DNA from: Chitinophaga polysaccharea
GTDB taxonomy: Bacteria; Bacteroidota; Bacteroidia; Chitinophagales; Chitinophagaceae
Assembly: GCF_902150045.1 (NCBI RefSeq)
Contig: NZ_CABFVU010000007.1
Span: forward strand, 1-58,295
Length of the DNA stretch: 58,295 nucleotides
Direction: 5' to 3'
How positions within the stretch are numbered: position 1 is the first letter of the stretch; each line of letters starts with the position of its first letter. The notes under the pieces are model-generated. The model searched no databases, was not told where the DNA came from, and worked only from the letters and a program-made list of their open reading frames with translations. Positions 1-8,629 of the stretch are shown here, one piece after another. A program made the translations under genes and the position numbers.

Positions 1-102
1 AAGTGAGGCTCCGCTACGCTTCGCTCCACCTGCCCGGGTGGTTTATCCCCCTAATACAGTTACTTACATTTATTTACACAAAGGATTTAATACTACCAAA
101 AT

Positions 103-127
103 AAAAACCAGCCAGTGGCTGGTTTTT
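103..127. terminator. Rho-independent terminator hairpin
   Basis: A perfect 11-bp inverted repeat (A5 then CCAGCC, loop AGT, GGCTGG then T5) lies just downstream of the minus-strand gene at 146-406. Its flanks are A-rich on one side and T-rich on the other, so it could terminate in both directions. It would end the Rhs tip/immunity transcript. Confidence 0.75.
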
Positions 128-145
128 ATTATTTGTAAGTCTACT

Positions 146-406
146 TTAACTTCCCCACTTAATAGCAGGAATAAACTCAATGACAGACTTATCACTGCCA
201 TAAATAGTAAACTCAATTTCATCATTAACTTGCTGTAGTTCGACAATATATTTCTTCGCAGCAATAATATCCTCAAACACTAAATAAACCTCATCATTAC
301 TATCCTTATGGAACACCTTATCATTAATGTTTAATACATGTCCGGTATTCCCATCTACCTTCAGTACAGCTACCTGTTCGCTAGTTAATTCTGGTATTTT
401 AATCAT
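146..406 (-). CDS. Small hypothetical protein, putative immunity protein of the adjacent Rhs toxin tip
   Basis: An 86-residue acidic, soluble protein without signal peptide or membrane segment. I do not recognise a family. It starts 14 bp after the stop of the Rhs tip gene on the same strand and is followed at once by a terminator hairpin. In polymorphic toxin loci the immunity gene sits directly 3' of the toxin-encoding tip, so the position is the main reason for the call. The role is inferred from context only; an unrelated small protein cannot be excluded. Confidence 0.55.
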   Translation of the reverse strand: MIKIPELTSEQVAVLKVDGNTGHVLNINDKVFHKDSNDEVYLVFEDIIAAKKYIVELQQVNDEIEFTIYGSDKSVIEFIPAIKWGS

Positions 407-420
407 TTTATTACAAACTA

Positions 421-1422
421 TCAGTGATTTACTTTTTCTACCTTAGCCCCCTTCACCGTTCCTTTCATGAGTACCTCTGATTCGGATACTGCTGGTGCCT
501 CCGGAGCTGCTTGTTTCAGTTTAATTATTTTTGTATTTGGACTCTCTACTGTTATTGATTTAGGAACTTTTATCTTAAGTACCACTCCTTTACCCTTAGG
601 CCTTAAAGCATAATTAAGAGCTACTTCATAATCTGTAGTCCAAGATGTAAATGAACTATTCAATGTCGATACAGCATTATGTTCTAAGGGCGTAGCTGCT
701 CCTCCATTAGCTTTAGTAATACCCTTTAATTCATTCTTATAACCTACATGGCTCTCATTCATACCACGATACAAAGTTACTGTTTCTTCTACTTTGGCTG
801 CGGTAGCAGGTTTTAACAAATTCCCTTTAATTGGCACGGAAGGGATCTTAGCACCCAAATAAATACCAGCGGCCAATTCTAAGTTAACAGGATTGGTCAT
901 TACATCTGTAAACTGCTTCGTAATAGGCGTAGTAAATGAATATTTCGCGCTACCTGCTACAAAATTACCTATTCCTTTAAACTCTCCTCCAACATCATGC
1001 AGATATGTTCCTTTGCCTAAAGACTCTGCAGTTGAGACCCCTGAATTCCATACAGTTGGAACAATGTTTAAAAAATCAACCCCTGCATTATTTACTGCCG
1101 CCAAGACATCCCAACCATTTTGCTGATAGCTGAATCTCTGTACGTATGGCAATTTCTCTGCTCCAACTAAATCAATATTCCTTATTACATCATTTTCTGC
1201 AAAAGCATAAGTACTATTCCAGGGATAATCTTTTGTCAATGGATCTACTGATAAGAACTTTCCAATACGCGGGTCATAAATCCTCATCCCATAATCCTGC
1301 TGATTCCCCTCTCCTTTGATTTCATTATCATTCTCCTTCCCGTTAAACCCATACCTATACACTCCTCCCAACCCCCACTTCCTTCCCTCCATCTGCATTC
1401 CAAACGGTGTATAATCCGACAT
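421..1422 (-). CDS. Rhs repeat-associated core C-terminal fragment with ADP-ribosyltransferase-like toxin domain
   Basis: A 333-residue protein. Residues 1-90 match the Bacteroidetes Rhs-associated core (FGMQMEGRKW, YRYGFNGKENDNE, QQDYGMRIYDPRIGKFLSVDP), the conserved segment just before the variable toxin tip. From about residue 215 the protein reads as an R-S-E type ADP-ribosyltransferase: LYRG (R219), SSFTSWTTD (S257-S260) and an ESE-type motif at E314/E316. The whole YD-repeat shell expected upstream is missing, because the reading frame runs straight into a truncated sigma-factor gene near 1425-1430. It is thus an orphan tip, as left by Rhs tip displacement or by a deletion. The ATG at 1422 lies at the junction and may be fortuitous. 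The Rhs core is certain; the toxin fold is a motif-based inference. Confidence 0.8.
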   Translation of the reverse strand: MSDYTPFGMQMEGRKWGLGGVYRYGFNGKENDNEIKGEGNQQDYGMRIYDPRIGKFLSVDPLTKDYPWNSTYAFAENDVIRNIDLVGAEKLPYVQRFSYQQNGWDVLAAVNNAGVDFLNIVPTVWNSGVSTAESLGKGTYLHDVGGEFKGIGNFVAGSAKYSFTTPITKQFTDVMTNPVNLELAAGIYLGAKIPSVPIKGNLLKPATAAKVEETVTLYRGMNESHVGYKNELKGITKANGGAATPLEHNAVSTLNSSFTSWTTDYEVALNYALRPKGKGVVLKIKVPKSITVESPNTKIIKLKQAAPEAPAVSESEVLMKGTVKGAKVEKVNH

Positions 1423-1895
1423 ATGTTTAACCGTTGAGCGATATCGTCGTGCTTAAGCCCTTCTATACGGCTCATGCGATATACTTTCTGTTGCTGTGCC
1501 GGCAACTGAGCTATGGCCTTGTGCAACAGTTGTTCCAGCTCTTTGCCCAGCGCCGCTTCTTCCGTAGGGTTATGGCCTTCCCGCGAGGGATACAGCTCCC
1601 TGATAAGGCTTTCCTCATGCGCCCGCCGCTTCATCCCGTTAAGCACCTGGTTGCGGGTCATCCTGTTGATATAGGCAGACAGGTTATCGATGCTATGCAG
1701 CGACCGGCGGTTTATCCAGATCCTGATCAGCACGTCCTGTACCACATCTTTGGCGATAGTGTCTGAGGCTGTCATCCTGAGTGCGAAAGAATAAATAAAA
1801 GGGTGATAACGGTCAAACAAAAGCCTGAACGCTGACTCCTCTCCCCCGGCTAACCGCTCCAGCCATTGCCGCTCCGTATTCAAATTTTCTTGCAT
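1284..1895 (-). pseudogene. ECF sigma-70 factor truncated in region 4 by fusion to Rhs DNA
   Basis: Residues 1 to about 154 are a typical Bacteroidetes ECF sigma factor: region 2 (LFDRYHPFIYSFALRMT, DVVQDVLIRIWINR) and the start of region 4 (LPAQQQKVYRMSRIEGLKHDDIAQRLN). The rest of the helix-turn-helix that reads the -35 element should follow, but the frame passes into Rhs DNA, read there in a different phase, giving about 48 meaningless residues to a stop at 1284. Without region 4.2 the product is unlikely to recognise promoters. Such sigma factors usually precede a FecR-like gene; none is found here. The break could also be an assembly misjoin. Confidence 0.85.
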
Positions 1896-2255
1896 GTTCC
1901 GAGACCTGCCTCCCGGGCAGTAATTGGTTGATTAGCGGCTAAAAGTAGTAAAAAACTGATTTGTTGTGATGTCTGCAACGAAAAGATTTAATTACATTAT
2001 GATTGATTTTTTATATTTTTAGACAGCGCGCTGAATGCAGCGGTTAAAAACAGATAACTGTCGTAGAGAGCACCGTCTGCCCCATGATTGATGTATCAAC
2101 CAATACTGTAATGCGGTATTTTTACGTATTTTATAATGAATATTCTAAGAAGCATATTTTCATTATCTCCGCGGGCAAAGGCCTGACCGGGGAGATTACT
2201 CAATTTAACTGATTCGTTTTACCCTGAACTATAGCTTTTATATCAACCCTTACGT
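1896..2255. other. Intergenic region, divergent promoters expected
   Basis: About 360 bp between the divergent sigma remnant and the secreted-protein gene. It is AT-rich near 1970-2030. I see no gene in it and no promoter motif convincing enough to mark. Confidence 0.5.
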
Positions 2256-5135
2256 ATGAAATATTATTTCTTTCTGCCGGCACTGCTGATGGTGCTGTTC
2301 CCTCTTTTTACATACGCACAAAAAGATGCGCCGGTGGCCGGGCACGCAGCAGTGCTTACGGATCTGCTGAAGAAAAATTACAACGCCATTGAACCTGCAC
2401 AACGGGAAGATGAGATCAACCGGGACAGGACACAGGTGCTGGCTATTTTTAAATCGTATTTGCAGGACAGTGAATTGTCGGATATCTCCGCTACGGGATT
2501 CGATGCGGCAAAAAACAGGCTGAAAAAGTCGCAGGATTCTCTGACAGTGGTGAAAAGAAACTTCGACAGTTATGTATCTTCCAACAATAAGGATACACAC
2601 GAGCTCTCTGAGCTCTCAGACAAACTCGAGAAAGTAGTGAGCTCTGTAAATGAGCAGAGAACCAATATCGATTTAATGGAGCTGGCAGCAGTTAAAATTG
2701 CTTACAGTAAAAATAAACTGGTAGATACCGTTATCGGGAAGTTTATTGTGAAATATAACTCCCTTCAAAAAGGGAAGATTGATATAAATGCCTCCGCCAA
2801 TGCAGCTGCCGATATTCAGAAAAGCATTCCTTTCCTGGGTGGCAACCTTGGTTTTGAAACCATCATTGATGGCCTGGGACGCTTTATAGCAAAGCGGCTG
2901 AAGGAAGAACTAACTACCTATGCCATTGACCGTGTAAAGCAATGGCTCCTAAATCCTGATCCCAATGATCCATTGACGGATCTTAAAATACTGCTTCCGA
3001 AAACAAGCAATTACCTCTTAGGCTTTAAGGCCGACCAGGTGACAAATTTTCCTAACGAAATAAAACAATATATTGAAGATGATCTTAGCCATATACTCGA
3101 CAATGCAGGTAACCTGCGCAATACGCCGCGGGTAGAGCGTTTGCTGCTACAATATCCCGATCTTGATTTTGCTTTTGAAGCCTTGCAGCTGATCCCGCAA
3201 ATTTCTAAAGTAAAAACACCGGTAGATTACTTTACTATTCTTGAAAGCAGCCGGAATATTAACCGGTGGAAAGGAAATGCTAACCAACCTGTTCAATTTA
3301 ATATAGCCAATGGCGTTAGTCTTACCGGGCTATTGGCACGAAGCCTGGTGGTGGTAGATAATGGTGAAAAAAGATTTGCAGGAACAGAGTTCCTGACCGC
3401 CTATGCCCAGGAAAGCACCTTCTATTCATTATATGCCGGGTTTATTTACCAGCAGGATCTGAAATATTACAACATAAAATTCCTTAACTGCGATAAACAG
3501 ACTATTACTTTCAGCGAATCCTATAACAAGAAAATAGTTAATGCAGGTATCAACGCCACCAACATCGAATTTATCAGGGAGATAGTTACACGCACCGTAC
3601 AGAATGCTGAAAAAGTTTTCAATAACGCTACAGAATTGCGTAAAGCAAGTAAAGCAGGTCAAAAACCGGGAGCTGATACGATATATAATTTTGTAAAGAG
3701 TATCATTGATTTTTCCGAAGATGCTACGCATGCTGCTGATACACTGCTGGACTTTGTAAAATCAGACCGTTCGGAGTTACAGTTATATCATTTAATGTAT
3801 CCTTATTTTTCCGTTGCGAATACCACCAATGAAGTGATGTACGACATTCAACAGAAAAAGTATACCACTGCCTTGCTGAAGGCATTGGAAGTTACCGCCC
3901 CATTGGTGAGCAGGAATAAGGTATCGGGGGTCAATACACTGGCGCAAAGCTTATCCAATAGCGCTTACAGCCTCGCTGCTGCCCACTGGTCGGAAGTAGC
4001 CCGCTGTTTTAAAGATACCACCGGCGTATCAACCGGCAAGCATGTAAAAAGTATTCCTGCCAGGGAGAAGCTCAGGGAATCTCTCATCATTGTTGCATCA
4101 GAACTGAATAAAATAAAACTTTACTACCGTGTAAACTATAGCGAAACGGCGCTGAATGATCCGCTGAACGAGTTTATCTCGGTATGTGAGCAGGGATCTG
4201 CAGTGAAGACTATTGTACGAAACGACAGTCTGAAAAGGGTAATTGCGCTGATCAGCTCGAATAAAGACTTCCAGGAACTCGTTATTTCCTATTATGCCAA
4301 TACAAACATCAAATCTTCGATCGACCATCTCAATACGCAGATGGCCAACCTGAAAATTGAAGGAACAGCCGGGAAGCCGGAAATCCCGCTGATACTCCCT
4401 TCCGAAAGAGACACTATTACTGCCAGTATCAATAATTATGTAACTGCATTGTTTGGTTACTTTACAGATAACAGTGCCAGGAAAAACCTGGATGCTGCGC
4501 AGCAAAACATGGAAGCCGCTATCCGCCGGGGACTGGCCTCCATACCGCAACAAACAAATCCCCAGCTGAACTCACACGTAGTATCGCTCATTCATTTTGT
4601 AAATGACATGGCCGAAGCAAAAGATGCCGGAGATGTGGAAACAGCCATAGAAGCATTTGTATTGCCCGCAGGCAGCTACGCTATCAAACGGAAAGCCAGG
4701 TATAATTTTTCACTGAACAGCTATCCCGGGCTTTTAGGCTCCTATGAAATAACACCGGAAAAAGGCAATTCATTCAGTACAGGCTTTACAGCTCCTGTTG
4801 GGCTTAGTCTTTCCTGGGGAAGCCGCAATGAAGGCTCATTAGGATTATTCCTTTCTATTATAGACATAGGCGCGGTAACAAGGTTAAGGTTAGACAGCAG
4901 TAAGGCTACCGACATGCTCCCGGAATTCAGCTTCAAAAATATACTGGCTCCCGGCCTGTACTTTGTTTACGGATTTCCCAATACCCCTTTATCTCTTTAT
5001 GGTGGCGCCCAATATGGGCCCCAGCTAAGAGCAATCGAGGATAAGGATAATTACAGAAATTATGACTCTTATCGCCTGAGTCTGGGTATAGTAATGGATC
5101 TCCCCTTACTCAATCTTCACACCAGACCTCACTAG
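2256..5135 (+). CDS. Large secreted or outer-membrane protein of unknown family
   Basis: A 959-residue protein with a clear signal peptide (hydrophobic residues 4-18, ending in FTYAQ). The body to about residue 780 is mostly helical and polar, including a possible coiled coil near residues 90-140. The last 160-170 residues alternate hydrophobic and polar positions with many Gly and aromatic residues (for example NSFSTGFTAPVGLSLSWGS and PLSLYGGAQYGPQL), resembling outer-membrane beta-strands. I do not recognise the family. Only one base separates its stop from the next ATG, so it is almost certainly co-translated with the trypsin-like protease at 5137. A two-part surface system, protease plus barrel-anchored partner, is a guess. 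Confidence 0.8.
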   Translation: MKYYFFLPALLMVLFPLFTYAQKDAPVAGHAAVLTDLLKKNYNAIEPAQREDEINRDRTQVLAIFKSYLQDSELSDISATGFDAAKNRLKKSQDSLTVVKRNFDSYVSSNNKDTHELSELSDKLEKVVSSVNEQRTNIDLMELAAVKIAYSKNKLVDTVIGKFIVKYNSLQKGKIDINASANAAADIQKSIPFLGGNLGFETIIDGLGRFIAKRLKEELTTYAIDRVKQWLLNPDPNDPLTDLKILLPKTSNYLLGFKADQVTNFPNEIKQYIEDDLSHILDNAGNLRNTPRVERLLLQYPDLDFAFEALQLIPQISKVKTPVDYFTILESSRNINRWKGNANQPVQFNIANGVSLTGLLARSLVVVDNGEKRFAGTEFLTAYAQESTFYSLYAGFIYQQDLKYYNIKFLNCDKQTITFSESYNKKIVNAGINATNIEFIREIVTRTVQNAEKVFNNATELRKASKAGQKPGADTIYNFVKSIIDFSEDATHAADTLLDFVKSDRSELQLYHLMYPYFSVANTTNEVMYDIQQKKYTTALLKALEVTAPLVSRNKVSGVNTLAQSLSNSAYSLAAAHWSEVARCFKDTTGVSTGKHVKSIPAREKLRESLIIVASELNKIKLYYRVNYSETALNDPLNEFISVCEQGSAVKTIVRNDSLKRVIALISSNKDFQELVISYYANTNIKSSIDHLNTQMANLKIEGTAGKPEIPLILPSERDTITASINNYVTALFGYFTDNSARKNLDAAQQNMEAAIRRGLASIPQQTNPQLNSHVVSLIHFVNDMAEAKDAGDVETAIEAFVLPAGSYAIKRKARYNFSLNSYPGLLGSYEITPEKGNSFSTGFTAPVGLSLSWGSRNEGSLGLFLSIIDIGAVTRLRLDSSKATDMLPEFSFKNILAPGLYFVYGFPNTPLSLYGGAQYGPQLRAIEDKDNYRNYDSYRLSLGIVMDLPLLNLHTRPH

Positions 5136-5136
5136 C

Positions 5137-6399
5137 ATGAAGCGCACTTTAATTTTACTGTGGTGCATGCTGATGGTAACCGTTTGCACTGCACAAACAG
5201 ATTCCGCGGCTGCCAAAGTGGAGAAGATGATGTATGACTTTAAAGCCAAAAGCAACAACTTCAAAACAAACACGCAATCAACCATTCAAAGGGAACTCGA
5301 GAAGCTCAGGCATATAAAGGAGCAACCTTACCAGCAGCAGCAATTGGATGCCATAAAGCAATGGCAGGAAGCGGCAGCCAAACTATCCGCGCAGGAAAGT
5401 AAACAGGTGGAAGCAGCGGCACAACAGGAACAGCAGTTACAGCAGCTACAGTTGGAGCAGTTGGATCAGATAAAAAGTCTGCATCCTGACGACGTGTTTG
5501 AGAAACCCGGACAGCCGGCGATACCGCTTCCCGCACCCAGGGAAGCAACAGACATTAAGCGTCTATATCCCTCCGCCGCTGAAACCCGGCGCCCCCGGTT
5601 AAAAGGCCCCACGCAGTTCGACAGCCGTATTGAGCTTTTCCAGCTGGATGTGCTCTATGAACAGGACCGGCGTATCCTGTTCAACGCCGCCTCCGTGGGG
5701 CTGGTTATCCGCAAAGAAAACCTCGAAGCCGTAACAGATAGTTTTTTTCGTATAAATACCAGTCTTACCCTGGGAAATAAATACAAGCTATGCCCCGGCC
5801 AGGCATTCGTCAAACAACCCGTTGCCGGAGAAGGCACCGCTTTCCTCATCCAGGGCGATCAGCCGAGGATGATGACCGCCGGTCATGTATTCAGCGAGCC
5901 TATCGACCATTACGCCATCATTTTTGGCTTTGAAATGGAGAATGAAGTAGGCGCTTATGAAACCCTCATCCCCATCCAGAACCTCTACTACCCGGAGCAG
6001 ATCACCTTTAAAGATGATGCGCTGGACATTGCCGTTTTTACCTTAAACAAACCTACCGACAGACGCCTGCTGCCTCTCGCGGCAAGGGAACCGGTTACCG
6101 GTGAAGAAGTATATATGATCGGCTACCCTTGCGGCCTCCCGGTAAAAGTTGCGCTCAATGCCGGTGTGAAAGAGAACAACCATCCCCAGTACTTTTTCAC
6201 CTCGCTGGATGCGTTCCAGGGTAATTCCGGCTCCCCGGTTTTCAGTATGAATACCCATGAAATTATTGGCGTCCTGGTTTCGGGGGAGGTCGATTTTATA
6301 TGGAACGGCTCCTGTAACCAAGTAACCGTATGCAGTATCCCGTTCTGTAAAGGAGAAAAAGCCATCCGCATCAGCGCTATTCAAAAAGCAACAGAATAG
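5137..6399 (+). CDS. Secreted coiled-coil/trypsin-like serine protease
   Basis: A 420-residue protein with signal peptide (cleavage near CTAQ, residue 20), a Gln/Glu/Leu-rich coiled-coil stretch (about residues 45-112), a proline-rich linker, then an S1-type serine protease domain from about residue 180. The catalytic triad is visible: His250 in MMTAGHVF, Asp297 in DDALDIAVF, Ser364 in FQGNSGSPVF. The layout resembles V8/Glu-endopeptidase-like proteases. It starts 1 bp after the 959-residue secreted protein, so the two are probably translationally coupled and may act together at the surface. The coiled coil may mediate oligomerisation or binding to that partner. The protease call is firm; substrate unknown. 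Confidence 0.88.
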   Translation: MKRTLILLWCMLMVTVCTAQTDSAAAKVEKMMYDFKAKSNNFKTNTQSTIQRELEKLRHIKEQPYQQQQLDAIKQWQEAAAKLSAQESKQVEAAAQQEQQLQQLQLEQLDQIKSLHPDDVFEKPGQPAIPLPAPREATDIKRLYPSAAETRRPRLKGPTQFDSRIELFQLDVLYEQDRRILFNAASVGLVIRKENLEAVTDSFFRINTSLTLGNKYKLCPGQAFVKQPVAGEGTAFLIQGDQPRMMTAGHVFSEPIDHYAIIFGFEMENEVGAYETLIPIQNLYYPEQITFKDDALDIAVFTLNKPTDRRLLPLAAREPVTGEEVYMIGYPCGLPVKVALNAGVKENNHPQYFFTSLDAFQGNSGSPVFSMNTHEIIGVLVSGEVDFIWNGSCNQVTVCSIPFCKGEKAIRISAIQKATE

Positions 6400-6454
6400 C
6401 GCACGGCGCTTATCTTTATAAGCTATTGGTAAAAGGACGGCTTTTTCTACACCG

Positions 6455-6472
6455 TAGGAATTTTTATTCCTA
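6455..6472. promoter_or_regulatory. Inverted repeat TAGGAA-N6-TTCCTA upstream of the chrB-like regulator
   Basis: A perfect 6-bp inverted repeat with a 6-bp AT spacer, ending 11 bp before the ATG at 6484. Its place suggests a binding site for the gene's own AraC-type product, or a 5'-leader hairpin over the ribosome binding region. Function not shown. Confidence 0.45.
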
Positions 6473-6483
6473 ACTTTCCGGGC

Positions 6484-7323
6484 ATGAAATGGATTACCCG
6501 TGAACGTCCTAAAATCGACAGGCTCGCCTGCCCATGGCTTATTAAAAGGTTTGTAGATCCGGAAGCCACATTTATTTATGTGCCGTTCAGCGATGTACTG
6601 CCAATGGCTGCACAAATGGAGGCCATTCCTTTTGATATTGCCGGTGTGGAATACACGCATTACGACGATCAGTGTACTTTCGATTATATCATCAAAAAAC
6701 ACGGCATTGAAGATGCTGCTGTGCTGACGTTGGCGCCCATTGTTCGCGGAGCGGATACCGACCACCACAACCTGGCCCCACAGGCTGCTGGCCTCTGGGC
6801 CATCTCCGCAGGCATGGCATATGATGAACCGGATGATAATAAGCTCCTGGAAAAGGCAATGCTGCTCTACGACTCCCTGTACAGCTGGGCAAAATACCTG
6901 CAACAGGTTAAACATACCCAGCAGCCTTTTGAAAACCAGCTGCTCGACATCTTCAATAATTTTCTCCAACGCGAAAAAGACACAAAAAAAATTCCCGCCT
7001 GGGCAAAGGAACTAAAAGAAATCATGCAGGATCAGATTGATACCAATCTCAATCTAAGCCTGAAGGGACTTTCTGAAACCCTGCGGGTACATCCTGCTTA
7101 TTTATCGAGAGAGTTCTCCAAATATTTTGACGATCTTTCTTTCGGGGACTATATCCGTAAACTGCGGATCGACAAAGCCATACAACTCCTTTCCTCCAGT
7201 CACTCGCTCACTGAAATTGCTTACCTGACGGGTTTTTCAGACCAGAGCCACTTTACCCGCATCTTTAAGGTACATACCGGTAAAAGTCCGTCTGCCTACC
7301 GGAAAAGTTTAGGAAAAAAGTAA
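6484..7323 (+). CDS. ChrB-like chromate resistance domain fused to an AraC-type DNA-binding domain
   Basis: A 279-residue protein. Residues 1 to about 140 carry the chromate-resistance (Chrome_Resist/ChrB) signature: WITRERPKIDRLACPWLIKRF, YVPFSDV, FDIAGVEYTHYDDQCTFD, IVRGADT and LAPQAAGLWAIS. Residues about 185-279 are a two-helix-turn-helix AraC/XylS domain (LSETLRVHPAYLSREFSKYF, then LTEIAYLTGFSDQSHFTRIFKVHTGKSPSAYR). In Proteobacteria, ChrB is a chromate-sensing regulator of chrA; here the sensor domain appears joined to a different DNA-binding module. The chrA gene follows 84 bp downstream on the same strand, so the protein is probably its regulator. Sensing of chromate itself is inferred. 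The ATG at 6484 places the ChrB motif at the very N-terminus, as in the family. Confidence 0.85.
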   Translation: MKWITRERPKIDRLACPWLIKRFVDPEATFIYVPFSDVLPMAAQMEAIPFDIAGVEYTHYDDQCTFDYIIKKHGIEDAAVLTLAPIVRGADTDHHNLAPQAAGLWAISAGMAYDEPDDNKLLEKAMLLYDSLYSWAKYLQQVKHTQQPFENQLLDIFNNFLQREKDTKKIPAWAKELKEIMQDQIDTNLNLSLKGLSETLRVHPAYLSREFSKYFDDLSFGDYIRKLRIDKAIQLLSSSHSLTEIAYLTGFSDQSHFTRIFKVHTGKSPSAYRKSLGKK

Positions 7324-7407
7324 AAACTATACAAAACCTTTGTTTTCATTCTATTTTTTGGTGACAGGTTGCCGGATTTTACAGGCAAATTGAGTTATCA
7401 GAAAGTA

Positions 7408-8565
7408 ATGAACAACCATCAAAACATACCTTACACGCTTCGTCAGCTGGTATTTTATTTCCTGGGGCTCGGTACCTGGGGATTTGGCGGCCCTGCGGCG
7501 CTGGCTGGCTATATGCACCGCGACCTGGTAGAGCGACGTAAATGGATCAGCGAAGAAGATTATAAAGAAGGACTTGCCCTGGCACAGCTGGCGCCCGGCC
7601 CACTGGCCGCACAACTGGGCATATACATCGGGTATATCCACTACCGCGTGAAAGGCGCTACGCTTGCAGGGCTGGCATTTGTACTGCCTTCATTCATCAT
7701 GGTAGTGTTGCTGGGCTTCATCTATACAAAATGGCAAGGCATTCCCTGGATGCAGGCCATATTCTATGGCGTCGGTGCAGCCGTAACAGGCATCATTGCC
7801 ATGAGCGCCTGGAAACTTACCCGTAAATCAATAGGCACAGACCAGTGGCTGGCTGGCATCTACCTTGCTACCGCAGCATACACCGTTTGGAAAGAAAATG
7901 AAAATGTGTGGCTATTCCTGGGTGCAGGAGGCATTTACTGGTTGCTGAAATCCCCGAAAAAAAAGGCCGGTCATCTTATTAAATCATTATCATTTCCGCT
8001 GCTTTCCAATATCTCACTCTCTCCCCCCGCTAACACCCTCTGGCAACTCCTGCTGTATTTTACAAAGGCCGGCGCACTCGTATTCGGCAGCGGCCTCGCT
8101 ATTGTTCCCTTTCTTTATGGCGGCGTGGTAAAGGGACATGCCTGGCTGAATGAGCAACAGTTTATGGATGCAGTGGCGGTAGCTATGATCACTCCCGGCC
8201 CGGTGGTCATCACCGTAGCATTTATCGGCTTCCTCGTTGCCGGGCTTTCAGGCGCCTGTATAGCCGCCTTTGGCACCTTCTTTCCCTCCTATGTTTTTAC
8301 GGTAATACCGGCCCCTTACTTCAGGAAATACGGGAAGCATCCCGGTATCAAGGCATTTGTAGACGGCGTTACCGCTGCTGCCATCGGCGCTATCTCAGGC
8401 GCGGTGATCGTTCTGGGCAAAAGATCGCTTATCGATGCCTGTACAATCGGCATTGCCATTATCACTATCACCGTACTATGGCGGTTCAAAAAACTCCCGG
8501 AACCGGTCATTATCCTGGTGGCAGCAGGTATAGGGCTGTTATTAAAAAATACCAGGGGATTGTAA
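7408..8565 (+). CDS. chrA: ChrA-type chromate efflux transporter
   Basis: An integral membrane protein of the CHR family, which exports chromate from the cytoplasm. Both halves of the tandem are present: the first has FLGLGTWGFGGPAALAGYM and LAQLAPGPLAAQLGIYIGY, the second FTKAGALVFGSGLAIVPFLYGG and AVAMITPGPVVITVAFIGF. At about 385 residues it is full length for the long-chain CHR family. I start it at the ATG at 7408; an in-frame TTG at 7369 would add 13 poorly conserved residues. It follows the ChrB/AraC fusion regulator and precedes an RND efflux operon. Confidence 0.92.
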   Translation: MNNHQNIPYTLRQLVFYFLGLGTWGFGGPAALAGYMHRDLVERRKWISEEDYKEGLALAQLAPGPLAAQLGIYIGYIHYRVKGATLAGLAFVLPSFIMVVLLGFIYTKWQGIPWMQAIFYGVGAAVTGIIAMSAWKLTRKSIGTDQWLAGIYLATAAYTVWKENENVWLFLGAGGIYWLLKSPKKKAGHLIKSLSFPLLSNISLSPPANTLWQLLLYFTKAGALVFGSGLAIVPFLYGGVVKGHAWLNEQQFMDAVAVAMITPGPVVITVAFIGFLVAGLSGACIAAFGTFFPSYVFTVIPAPYFRKYGKHPGIKAFVDGVTAAAIGAISGAVIVLGKRSLIDACTIGIAIITITVLWRFKKLPEPVIILVAAGIGLLLKNTRGL

Positions 8566-8629
8566 TATCTTAACGGAGAATTCTCTCCTTGCAGAAAGAC
8601 CAATACCATACTTTAAACAGGTTTCATAA

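Noticed and set aside
6043..6969. Long 308-codon open frame on the minus strand
   Set aside because: It is antisense to the protease and to the ChrB/AraC gene, both of which carry clear family motifs; its translation shows none.
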